From positions 1 through 64,000 of the forward strand of contig JAFAZF010000025.1 in assembly GCA_019239915.1 (NCBI GenBank): a stretch of 64,000 nucleotides of DNA, written 5' to 3'. A model generated the notes under the pieces. It did no database searches, had not been told where the DNA came from, and worked only from the letters and a program-made list of their open reading frames with translations. Shown one piece after another: positions 44,132-52,455 of the stretch (position 1 is the first letter of the stretch; the number at the start of each line of letters is the position of its first letter). This DNA is from Sphingomonadaceae bacterium. Its GTDB lineage: Bacteria > Pseudomonadota > Alphaproteobacteria > Sphingomonadales > Sphingomonadaceae. The translations under genes were made by a program, and so were the position numbers.

Positions 44132-44917
44132 TTGACCGACCGGATCATCACGCGCAAGGACGGCGCGATCGGCCACATCGTCTTCAACAAGCCCGAGAAG
44201 ATGAACGCGATATGCCTCGAAATGTGGGAAGGCATGGGCGAGGCGATGAAACAGTTCGAAGCGGATGACGAGGTACGCGTCGTCGTGTTCTCCGGCGCCG
44301 GCGGCAAGGCGTTCGTCGCGGGCGCCGACGTTTCCAAATATGCGGAGGAACGCGGCGCAGCGGACGCGCAGGAACATTATGCCAAGACAGGCGAGGTCGC
44401 GCTCCAGGCGATCTACACTTCGAAAAAGGTAACCGTTGCCGCGATCGACGGCTACTGCATCGGCGGTGGCGTTTCGGTCGCGCTGGTTTGCGATCTCCGC
44501 TACTGCTCGGCCCAATCGTCGTTTGGACAGCCGGCGATGAACATCGGCATCGGATATCGTTATTCCTCGTTGCGTCGCATGGTCGACATCATCGGCTATG
44601 GCGCGTCCAAGGACATGCTGCTCGGCAACCTGCGTTTCGATGCGCAGGAAGCCTACACCAAGGGGCTCGTCGGCCGTGTTCTGCCGGATGCCGAGTTCCA
44701 GCCCTGGATCGATAAGCTGGTGAAGACGATCTCCGTCGGCGCGCCGCTCACGGCGCACGACATCAAATACACGCTTTGGACATACGCGCAGGACGAGTCG
44801 AAGCGCGATCTCGATCGCTGCGAAGAACTCTTCCAGATCTGCTACGCGTCCGAAGACTATAAGGAAGGCGTCGCCGCCTTCGCCGAGAAGCGCAAGCCGG
44901 TCTTCACCGGGAAGTAA
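44132..44917 (+). CDS. Crotonase-superfamily protein
   Basis: About 261 residues of a crotonase-fold protein: VFNKPEKMNA, oxyanion segment GGKAFVAGADV (about 57-67), and CIGGGVSVALVCD (109-121). S115 and A135 (GQPA) replace the two hydratase glutamates. I take the TTG at 44132, with AAGGA eight bases upstream, as start; an in-frame ATG at 44081 would add 17 residues, so the choice is open. Second gene of the IclR operon, seven bases before the acyl-CoA dehydrogenase ATG. Its position right before a dehydrogenase fits a CoA-ester isomerase or hydratase, but the active site argues against a standard hydratase. Confidence 0.87.
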   Translation: MTDRIITRKDGAIGHIVFNKPEKMNAICLEMWEGMGEAMKQFEADDEVRVVVFSGAGGKAFVAGADVSKYAEERGAADAQEHYAKTGEVALQAIYTSKKVTVAAIDGYCIGGGVSVALVCDLRYCSAQSSFGQPAMNIGIGYRYSSLRRMVDIIGYGASKDMLLGNLRFDAQEAYTKGLVGRVLPDAEFQPWIDKLVKTISVGAPLTAHDIKYTLWTYAQDESKRDLDRCEELFQICYASEDYKEGVAAFAEKRKPVFTGK

Positions 44918-44923
44918 CCCCCG

Positions 44924-46084
44924 ATGGATCTGCGCTTCACGGCGGAGGAAGAGGCATTCCGCCGAGAGGTGCGCGCCTTCATCCGCGACAACCTAGACCC
45001 CGTCACGCATCGCAAGATGGTGGACGGGCGGGTGCCCACCAAGGATGAGATTGTCGCCTGGCAGCGCGCCCTCAACAGGCGTGGTTGGGCGACTCCGTCC
45101 TGGCCGAAGGAGGCGGGAGGCCCCGGCTTCTCCGCCGCCGAGCGTTATATCTTTCTCGATGAGCTGCATCAGGCTCCGGCGCCTGAACCGCTCTCCTTCA
45201 ACGTCGGCATGATCGGCCCCGTCATTCATGCCTTCGGCACGTCCGCGCAAAAGGAGCGATTCCTTGCCGCCACCGCCAATATCGACATCTGGTGGGCGCA
45301 GGGCTTTTCCGAACAGAGTGCCGGGTCCGATCTCGCGGCGCTCCGCACGACGGCGCGTCGCGAGGGCGATGCCTATGTCGTCGACGGCCACAAGCTTTGG
45401 CAGGGCATGGCCCATCATGCCGATTGGATGTTCACGCTGGTCCGCACGGATCCCGGTGCGCCGAAGAGGCAGATGGGCATCTCCTTCCTGCTTATCGACC
45501 TGCGCTCGCCCGGCATCACAATCCGCCCGATCGTCACGCTTGATGGCCGTCACGAGGTCAACGAGGTCTTCCTGGATGAAGTCCGGGTTCCGCTCGACTG
45601 TCTCGTCGGCGCGGAAAACGCGGGTTGGGACGTCACCAAGTTTCTGCTTTCGAACGAGCGCACCGGCATCGCCCGCATCGGCATGACCAAACACCTTATA
45701 CGGCGCGTGAAGCGCTTGGCCGGCACGGACGAGGCGATGATGCGTAAGGCGGCCGCGATCGAGGCCGAGCTCAAGATCCTCGAGATCACGCAGCTGCGTA
45801 TCCTCGACGCGCAGCAGGGCTCGAACACGCCCGATCCTCGCTCCTCTGTGCTCAAGCTCAAGGGCGTCGAGCTCCGCCAGGCGGCGTCCGAGCTGCTGCT
45901 CGAAGCCGCCGGTCCGAAGGCGCTCGAGGTGGTTGGCGATGACGAGCCGTTCGGTAGCGGCGATGACGAATGGCTCGGCACGATCATGCCGAACTACGCG
46001 ATCCTGCGCGCGGCCTCGATCTATGGCGGCTCTAGCGAGGTGCAGAAAACGATCGTCGCCAAGACGCTCCTTGGCCTCGGTTAA
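44924..46084 (+). CDS. Acyl-CoA dehydrogenase, larger subunit (second pair)
   Basis: A 386-residue acyl-CoA dehydrogenase: an N-terminal helical domain, then WAQGFSEQSAGSDLAALRT, a variant of the usual SEPGAGSD flavin loop, then VDGHKLWQGMAHHADW. It ends AASIYGGSSEVQKTIVAKTLLGLG. It desaturates an acyl-CoA with FAD and delivers electrons to ETF. Thirteen bases separate it from the smaller subunit gene, and the pair mirrors the one at 20001-22318. The SEQS change and the QGMAHH stretch suggest a different acyl pocket. It is part of the IclR operon. Confidence 0.92.
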   Translation: MDLRFTAEEEAFRREVRAFIRDNLDPVTHRKMVDGRVPTKDEIVAWQRALNRRGWATPSWPKEAGGPGFSAAERYIFLDELHQAPAPEPLSFNVGMIGPVIHAFGTSAQKERFLAATANIDIWWAQGFSEQSAGSDLAALRTTARREGDAYVVDGHKLWQGMAHHADWMFTLVRTDPGAPKRQMGISFLLIDLRSPGITIRPIVTLDGRHEVNEVFLDEVRVPLDCLVGAENAGWDVTKFLLSNERTGIARIGMTKHLIRRVKRLAGTDEAMMRKAAAIEAELKILEITQLRILDAQQGSNTPDPRSSVLKLKGVELRQAASELLLEAAGPKALEVVGDDEPFGSGDDEWLGTIMPNYAILRAASIYGGSSEVQKTIVAKTLLGLG

Positions 46085-46097
46085 CGGAAAACTGCAC

Positions 46098-47192
46098 GTG
46101 AATCTGGATCTTTCCGACGATCAGCGAATGCTCAAGGACAGCGTCGAACGGCTGGTGAGCGAGCGTTATCCGTTCGAGAAGCGCGCCGAGCATGCCGCCG
46201 AACCGCGCGGCTTCTCCGAAGCGATGTGGGAGGAGATGGCGGAGCTCGGCCTCACCGCGTTGCCATTCGGCGAGCAGCTCGGCGGGTTAGGGCTCGGCGG
46301 CGTCGAGATGATGATCGTAGGCGAAGCGGTGGGGCGCGGCCTGCTGCTCGAACCGTACCTCTCCTCGATCGTGCTGGCGGGGACCGCAATCGCGCAAGGC
46401 GCTGAGGACGGGGAGGCCGCTGCACGACTCAGCGCCATCATGACCGGCGAAACAGTCGCGGCGCTGGCGGACCATGCTACAATCACGGCGAGCGTCGTTG
46501 ATGGGGGCGTGCGTCTCGACGGTGCCGCGACGATGGTGTTGGGCGGCGATCAGGCCGCGCTGTTCGTGTTGCCTGCGGGCAATAGCGGCTGGATGGTGTC
46601 TGCCGATGCCCCCGGGCTCCGTGTACGCGGGTATCGGCTTCACGGCGGCGGCGGCGCAGCCGATCTGACGCTCGAGGGCGTCCGGGTTGGTGCTGAAGCA
46701 CATGTGGCTGTGCAGGCGATGACCCGAGCAATCGAGGCAGGTATCGCTTTCCTTGCGGCGGAGGCAGCCGGAGCGACGCGCGCGGCGCTCGATCTCACGG
46801 TCGGATATCTGAAGACACGCGAACAGTTCGGCAAACCGATCGGCAGCAATCAGGCGCTCCAGCATCGGGCCGCCGAGCTTCTGGTCGAGGTTGAGCAGGC
46901 GAGCTCGGCGGCGATCTATGCCGCGCTGCTGGCGGAGGAATATGATCCGGCTGAACGTGCACGCGGCACCGCTGCCGTGAAGGCCGTAATCGGTAAGGTT
47001 GGCCGTTTCGTCGCGCAGCAGACGGTGCAGCTCCATGGCGGTATCGGTGTCAGCGAAGAGCACATCATCAGCCACTATTTCCGCCGCCTCACCGCGATCG
47101 GTATGCTGCTCGGCGGCACCGATGCGCAGCTGAAGCGATTGGCCGATCTTGGCGGCTTCACCCGACCGCGGGCGCATCTGGACCTGGCCTGA
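46098..47192 (+). CDS. Acyl-CoA dehydrogenase, smaller subunit (second pair)
   Basis: A 364-residue acyl-CoA dehydrogenase-fold partner: NLDLSDDQRMLKDSVERLV at the start, KTREQFGKPIGSNQALQHRAAELLVE in the C-terminal helical domain, and QLHGGIGVSEEHIISHYFRR near the end. I start it at the GTG at 46098, thirteen bases after the larger subunit stop; the ribosome binding site is weak and translation may be coupled. The longer open frame overlaps the neighbour and is not believed. It probably forms an alpha2beta2 enzyme with its neighbour. Confidence 0.9.
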   Translation: MNLDLSDDQRMLKDSVERLVSERYPFEKRAEHAAEPRGFSEAMWEEMAELGLTALPFGEQLGGLGLGGVEMMIVGEAVGRGLLLEPYLSSIVLAGTAIAQGAEDGEAAARLSAIMTGETVAALADHATITASVVDGGVRLDGAATMVLGGDQAALFVLPAGNSGWMVSADAPGLRVRGYRLHGGGGAADLTLEGVRVGAEAHVAVQAMTRAIEAGIAFLAAEAAGATRAALDLTVGYLKTREQFGKPIGSNQALQHRAAELLVEVEQASSAAIYAALLAEEYDPAERARGTAAVKAVIGKVGRFVAQQTVQLHGGIGVSEEHIISHYFRRLTAIGMLLGGTDAQLKRLADLGGFTRPRAHLDLA

Positions 47193-47338
47193 CTCGGCGC
47201 GCGTGTGAAGGCGGCCGCGAATGGGCAGCGCGAGCCGTTCATCGCAGCGGCGATGATACGGGCGACTGCGGCTGCAATGCTCTCGCCGCGGTGGCGTCGT
47301 GCTAGGGCTGCGCCAACGAACTGCACTGGAGGAAATGC

Positions 47339-48109
47339 ATGTCGGTCGAGGTCGCAATGGCTAACGGCGTTGCCACGGTCACGATCAATCGTCCCGAACG
47401 CAAAAACGCGATCACCATGGCGATGCGCAATAATTTCCAGGCGGCATTTCAGGCGTTGCAGGATGATGATGAGGTGCGCGCGATCATCCTGACCGGCGCG
47501 GGCAGCGACTTTGCTGCGGGCGCCGACGTCGGGGAAATGGGCACCGGCGGGGTTCGCGGCAACATGATCAAATCGCGGACGCTCCATCGCATGGTCCGAA
47601 GCGTTGCTCACACCCACAAGCCGGTGATCGCCGCAGTCGAGGGTGTATGCATCGGTGTCGCCTTCGCGCTGGCGCTCGCCTGCGATTTTGTGATCTGCGC
47701 CGAAAACGCGCGCTTCCAATTCGCCTTTCGCCATATCGGGCTTGCCATGGACGGCGCCGCGGGCTGGTTCCTCGAGCGGCACGTCGGCGTCATGCGCGCG
47801 AAGGAAATCGCCTATAGCGGGCGCTTCGTCAGCGGCGCGGAAGCGGCCAAACTGGGTTTCGCGCTCGAGGCCGTCCCCGCCGGCGAGGCGCTCGCGCGCG
47901 CTCGGGAGATGGCCGAAGGTTTCGCCACGGCACCAACGCTCGCACTCGCGCAGATCAAGCGCCAGTTCGATTCCGCTCCCGGGCAGAATCTTGACGAGGC
48001 ATTGGAGTTCGAAGCGGCGGTGCAGGCGCTCATGACCTGGACCGAGGATTTCCAAGAGGGCACGAACGCGTTCAAGGAGAAGCGCAAGCCCGTCTATCAC
48101 GGCGCTTGA
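47339..48109 (+). CDS. Crotonase-superfamily protein
   Basis: A 256-residue crotonase-fold protein: TINRPERKNAIT, oxyanion segment GSDFAAGADV at 55-64, and CIGVAFALALACD at 104-116. A110 and F130 replace the two hydratase glutamates; D138 in LAMDGAAGWFL is the only nearby acid and could be catalytic as in isomerase-type members. The ATG has GGAGGAAATGC upstream. It lies 146 bases after the acyl-CoA dehydrogenase pair and 76 before the FAD oxidoreductase in the same plus-strand run. Substrate unknown. Confidence 0.88.
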   Translation: MSVEVAMANGVATVTINRPERKNAITMAMRNNFQAAFQALQDDDEVRAIILTGAGSDFAAGADVGEMGTGGVRGNMIKSRTLHRMVRSVAHTHKPVIAAVEGVCIGVAFALALACDFVICAENARFQFAFRHIGLAMDGAAGWFLERHVGVMRAKEIAYSGRFVSGAEAAKLGFALEAVPAGEALARAREMAEGFATAPTLALAQIKRQFDSAPGQNLDEALEFEAAVQALMTWTEDFQEGTNAFKEKRKPVYHGA

Positions 48110-48185
48110 GCTGATCGGAACGGCGTTGCCGTGTACGATGTCCAATTGGATTGACGATGTTCCTGCGCCATGAGGCACCCCTTGA

Positions 48186-49286
48186 ATGACGGAGCGCGTC
48201 GATGCGATCGTGATCGGTGCCGGCGTGGTCGGGCTTGCGATCGCACGCGCGCTTGCGCTCACCGGTAGATCGCCGCTGATACTCGACGGTGAGCCGCATT
48301 TCGGTTCCTGGACCTCGAGCCGCAACAGCGAGGTCGTCCACGCCGGCATCTACTATCCCGAAGGATCCCTAAAGGCGCGGCTATGCGTGGAAGGAAAGCA
48401 TCGCCTCTATGCTTTCTGCGAGGCGCGAGGCGTTGCACACAAGCGGCTGGGTAAGCTCATCTTCGCCCATGGCGAGGATCAGCTTGTCGAGCTCGACACC
48501 ATCGCGGGGCATGCAGCAGGGGCAGGGGTGCTCGACCTGCGCCGCCTCGGGCGGACTGAAGCCTTGGCATTGGAACCGGCGCTCGATTGCGCGGGCGCGT
48601 TGCTTTCACCCTCCACCGGGATCGTGGACAGTCATGGGTTCATGCTCGCCCTGCTCGGGGAGGCGGAGGCGCATGGCGCAACGCTGGTAGCATCAAGTAG
48701 GGTCGCCCGTGTCAGCCGTGATGGTGATCTCTGGCACGTTCACCTCAGCGCGGGCGGCGAAGCGATCGTCGGCGCGCCGATCCTGATCAACTCGGCGGGA
48801 CTTGGCGCCCAGGCATTGGCGGAAGCGATCGAGAGCCTCGATGTTGTCCACATCCCGACGCTTCATCTCGCGCGCGGCGTCTACTTCACCTATTCAGGCA
48901 AGATTCCATTCTCGCATCTTATCTACCCCGTGCCCGAACCGGGTGGGCTGGGCACGCACCTGACCCTGGATCTTGCCGGTCAGGCACGTTTCGGACCCGA
49001 CGTCGAATGGATCGACAGCATCGACTACACGGTCGATCCCAAACGCGTGTCGAAGTTCGCAGCGGCGGCGCGACGGATCTGGCCCGCGCTCGATCCGGAT
49101 CGTCTCCAGCCGGGTTATGCCGGCATCCGACCGAAGGTGACCGGGCCGGGTGAGCCAGCCGGGGACTTCATCATCTCCGGTCCGGCGCAGCATGGTTGCG
49201 AGGGGCTGGTCAACCTGTTCGGCATTGAATCGCCGGGGCTGACGGCGAGCATGGCGATCGCCGACCTGGTGATCGACGCGCTGTGA
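48186..49286 (+). CDS. FAD-dependent oxidoreductase (L-2-hydroxyglutarate oxidase / DAO-like)
   Basis: A 366-residue flavoprotein of the D-amino-acid oxidase fold. GAGVVG at 11-16 binds FAD, and SSRNSEVVHAGIYYPEGSLKARLC near residue 45 is the signature stretch of the L-2-hydroxyglutarate oxidase (LhgO) branch. The C-terminal part has AGIRPK and FGIESPGLTASMAIADL. Members oxidise 2-hydroxy acids or related alcohols. Its stop overlaps the ATG of the GMC oxidoreductase gene (TGATG), showing tight coupling. True LhgO function is possible, but the operon suggests oxidation of a pathway hydroxy acid. Confidence 0.88.
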   Translation: MTERVDAIVIGAGVVGLAIARALALTGRSPLILDGEPHFGSWTSSRNSEVVHAGIYYPEGSLKARLCVEGKHRLYAFCEARGVAHKRLGKLIFAHGEDQLVELDTIAGHAAGAGVLDLRRLGRTEALALEPALDCAGALLSPSTGIVDSHGFMLALLGEAEAHGATLVASSRVARVSRDGDLWHVHLSAGGEAIVGAPILINSAGLGAQALAEAIESLDVVHIPTLHLARGVYFTYSGKIPFSHLIYPVPEPGGLGTHLTLDLAGQARFGPDVEWIDSIDYTVDPKRVSKFAAAARRIWPALDPDRLQPGYAGIRPKVTGPGEPAGDFIISGPAQHGCEGLVNLFGIESPGLTASMAIADLVIDAL

Positions 49287-50875
49287 TGGAAGCGGATTAC
49301 ATCATCGTCGGCGGCGGCAGCGCCGGTTGCGTGCTGGCGGCGCGGCTGAGCGAAGATCCCGCCGTCCATGTGCTGCTGGTCGAGGCCGGGCCGCGCGACA
49401 CAAATCCCTGGATCCATGTCCCGCTCGGCTACGGCAAGCTGTTCAACCATAGCCGGCTCAACTGGCGCTTCCAGTCGGAACCGGAGCGCGGGATGAATGG
49501 GCGACGGATCAACCAGCCGCGGGGCCGCGTGCTCGGCGGCTCCTCGTCGATCAACGGTCTGCTCTACGTTCGCGGCCAGCGGGAGGACTTCGACGCCTGG
49601 GCGCGGCTCGGCAATCGGGGCTGGGGTTATGACGACCTGCTGCCCTATTTCCGGCGCGCCGAGGCGCAGCAGCAGCGTGGCGCGGACGAATGGCATGGCC
49701 AAGATGGTCCGCTCGCGGTTTCCGATGCGAGCGAGCCGCATACGCTGTGCGATGCCTTCATCGCGGCCGGAGTGGAAGCGGGCTACCCCGCCAATCCCGA
49801 TTTCAACGGCGCGCGTCAGGAAGGCGTCGGCTATTATCAATCGACGATGCGTAAGGGGCGCCGATGCAGCGCGGCGGTTGCTTATCTGAGACCTGCCCGG
49901 CACCGCGCCAACCTCAGCGTAATCACCGAAGCGGTAGTTCAGCGCGTCCTGTTCGACGGTAAACGTGCGGTCGGGATCGCGTGGCGCGACCGGGCCGGGC
50001 AGGTACGACGGGCCCGCGCACGGCGTGAGGTGATCCTCTCAGCGGGTGCGATCGGCAGCCCGCAGCTGCTTGAGCTTTCCGGCATAGGGGACGGTGAGCG
50101 GCTACGCGCGCTCGGCATCGAGACCGTTCATCACAATCCTGAGGTCGGGGAGAATTTTCAAGACCATCTGCAGGTCCGCTTCGTGTTCAAGGCGACGCAG
50201 CCGATCACCTTCAACGACGATATGCGATCGCTGTTCAGAACCACGGCCGTCGGGCTCCGATACGCGCTGCACAGGAAGGGACCGCTCACCGTTTCGGCCG
50301 GCTATGCCGGCGGCTTCTTCCGTTCGGCGATCGCACGTGACTCGCGGCCGGACATCCAGTGCCTGTTTATCACTTTCAGCACGACCAAGATGGGCGATCG
50401 GCTGCACCCTTTCTCGGGATTCACCGTCTCGGCCTGCCCACTGCGCCCCGAAAGCCGCGGCCACGTCCACGCGACGAGCAGCGACCCGGCTTCGCCTCCG
50501 GCGATCCTCGCCAATTTTCTCGCGACCGAACGCGATGCACAGGAGGTCGTCGCAGGCATGCGGATCATTCGCGGGATCATGGCGCAGCCCGCGATCGCTT
50601 CCCATGTCAGCGAGGAATATCTGCCGGGCAGTAGGCTAGAAGGCGACGCTGAGCTGCTGGATTATGCGCGTGAAACCGGAGGATCGATCTATCATGCGAG
50701 CTGTTCGGCGGCGATGGGCAAGGTGGTCGACTCCTCGTTGCGCGTGATCGGGGTGGAGGGGCTGCGCATCGTCGACGCATCCATCATGCCGGCAGTACCT
50801 TCCGGCAACATCAACGCCGCCGTGATCGCCATCGGCGAGAAGGCGGCAGACATGATCCGCGAGGACAATCGATGA
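49286..50875 (+). CDS. GMC-family oxidoreductase (choline dehydrogenase-like)
   Basis: A 529-residue glucose-methanol-choline family flavoprotein. The N-terminal VGGGSAGCVLAARLSED binds FAD. GRVLGGSSSINGLLYVRGQREDFD and the second GMC signature GAIGSPQLLELSGIG are present, and it ends DASIMPAVPSGNINAAVIAIGEKAADMI. It oxidises primary or secondary alcohols to aldehydes or ketones. The active-site region reads YHASCSAAMG instead of the usual YHxxGTCxMG; the histidine is kept. The start ATG overlaps the previous stop, and its own stop overlaps the aldehyde dehydrogenase ATG, so alcohol and aldehyde oxidation are coupled. Confidence 0.93.
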   Translation: MEADYIIVGGGSAGCVLAARLSEDPAVHVLLVEAGPRDTNPWIHVPLGYGKLFNHSRLNWRFQSEPERGMNGRRINQPRGRVLGGSSSINGLLYVRGQREDFDAWARLGNRGWGYDDLLPYFRRAEAQQQRGADEWHGQDGPLAVSDASEPHTLCDAFIAAGVEAGYPANPDFNGARQEGVGYYQSTMRKGRRCSAAVAYLRPARHRANLSVITEAVVQRVLFDGKRAVGIAWRDRAGQVRRARARREVILSAGAIGSPQLLELSGIGDGERLRALGIETVHHNPEVGENFQDHLQVRFVFKATQPITFNDDMRSLFRTTAVGLRYALHRKGPLTVSAGYAGGFFRSAIARDSRPDIQCLFITFSTTKMGDRLHPFSGFTVSACPLRPESRGHVHATSSDPASPPAILANFLATERDAQEVVAGMRIIRGIMAQPAIASHVSEEYLPGSRLEGDAELLDYARETGGSIYHASCSAAMGKVVDSSLRVIGVEGLRIVDASIMPAVPSGNINAAVIAIGEKAADMIREDNR

Positions 50876-52308
50876 CGGCATATACGACGCTAGGCTTGTA
50901 CATCGACGGTCGCTTCATCGAAGCGGACGAGGGCCGGGTGTCCGAGCCCGTGCTCGATCCGGCGAACGGAGGCACGCTCGCGACGCTTCCCCATGCGACT
51001 AGGGCCGAGCTGGAGGAGGCGGTCGCGGCGGCGGCACGCGCATTCGCGAGGTGGCGCACCACCTCGCCGCTGGAGCGCAGCGGAATCCTGCGCCGCGCCG
51101 CGGCGCTGCTGCGCGAGCGGATGGATCGCCTCTGCACGACCATGACCTTGGAGCAGGGCAAGCCACTCGCGGAGGCGCGTGGAGAATGGACCCATGCCTG
51201 TGAGATCCTGGAATGGTGCGCGGAGGAGGGGCGGCGCGTCTATGGCCGCATCGTGCCCTCACGCTCGTTCGGGCTCGAACATCTCGTGCTCACCGAACCA
51301 GTCGGTCCCGCGGCGGTATTCACGCCGTGGAATTTCCCCGCATTGACGCCCGCACGCAAGCTCGCGGCCGGATTGGCGGCAGGATGCACCGTGATCCTCA
51401 AGGCGTCGGAAGAAACGCCGGGATCGGCCGTCGAGATCGTGCGCGCGCTCCATGATGCCGGCTTGCCGGCGGGATGCGCGCAACTCGTCTTCGGGGTGCC
51501 ATCGGAGGTCTCCGAGCAGCTCATCGCCGCGCCCGCCATCCGCAAGGTGAGCTTCACCGGCTCCACCGCGGTCGGTCGCAAACTCATGAAGCTTGCCGCC
51601 GAGGGCCCGAAGCGGACGACGATGGAACTCGGCGGCAATGCGCCGGTGCTGATTTTCGCGGATGCGGACTACGACCGGACGGTGAAGACCCTCGCCACGG
51701 GCAAGTTCCGCAATGCCGGACAGGTCTGCGTCAGCCCGGCACGCTTCTTCGTCCATGAGAGCCTGATCGACCGCTTCACTGATGACATCGTTCGCCATGT
51801 CGAGGCGCTGCAGGTCGGTTCGGGACTTGCGGAGGGCAGCGTGATGGGTCCGCTTGCCAATAGTCGTCGGGTCGAGGCGATGGAGCGGTTCGTCGCCGAC
51901 GCGGAAGCGCGGGGCGGCACGATCCGTGTCGGCGGACTGCGTCACGGCAACGCCGGCAATTTCTTCCGGCCAACGGTGGTGAGCGGGCTTGAGGGCGACG
52001 CGCTGCTGTTCAGCGAAGAATGCTTCGGGCCGATCTTGCCGGTCGCGCCCTTTGCGACGGTGGAGGAGGCGATCGCGAAAGCAAACGCGGTGGCGGCGGG
52101 CCTCGCGGGCTACGCCTTCACATCGAGCATAGAGAACGCGCAGGCTGCGATGCACCGGGTCCGCACCGGCATGGTCGGCATCAACACGCTCGCGATCTCG
52201 ACCCCGGAGACGCCGTTCGGCGGCGTCGGTGAAAGCGGTCACGGTTCGGAAGGCGGCGTCGAGGGGCTCCAGGCCTATCTCGATACCAAGCTGGTGTCGC
52301 TCGCCTGA
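50872..52308 (+). CDS. NAD(P)-dependent aldehyde dehydrogenase
   Basis: A 478-residue aldehyde dehydrogenase of the succinate-semialdehyde dehydrogenase-like group. The catalytic base is E252 in MELGGN and the nucleophile is C286 in NAGQVCVSP. FTPWNFPALTPARKLAAGLAAG is the cofactor-binding stretch, and the C-terminal PFGGVGESGHGSEGG is typical. It oxidises an aldehyde to the acid with NAD(P). Its ATG overlaps the GMC stop (ATGA). It is the last gene of the IclR operon, which therefore contains a complete alcohol-to-acid route. Aldehyde identity unknown. Confidence 0.94.
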   Translation: MTAYTTLGLYIDGRFIEADEGRVSEPVLDPANGGTLATLPHATRAELEEAVAAAARAFARWRTTSPLERSGILRRAAALLRERMDRLCTTMTLEQGKPLAEARGEWTHACEILEWCAEEGRRVYGRIVPSRSFGLEHLVLTEPVGPAAVFTPWNFPALTPARKLAAGLAAGCTVILKASEETPGSAVEIVRALHDAGLPAGCAQLVFGVPSEVSEQLIAAPAIRKVSFTGSTAVGRKLMKLAAEGPKRTTMELGGNAPVLIFADADYDRTVKTLATGKFRNAGQVCVSPARFFVHESLIDRFTDDIVRHVEALQVGSGLAEGSVMGPLANSRRVEAMERFVADAEARGGTIRVGGLRHGNAGNFFRPTVVSGLEGDALLFSEECFGPILPVAPFATVEEAIAKANAVAAGLAGYAFTSSIENAQAAMHRVRTGMVGINTLAISTPETPFGGVGESGHGSEGGVEGLQAYLDTKLVSLA

Positions 52309-52455
52309 CGGAGCGGATCGGCCGCTGGCTGCTGCGTGATCCTCAGCGCCGGGACTCCGGGTTATGCGGATGGGGCGATGCCGAGTAGTTGGCTCGTCTG
52401 CGAGCATGTGCGCCGCAAGTGATCATTGCGGCGTATATGGTCGCGAACCAGCTCG

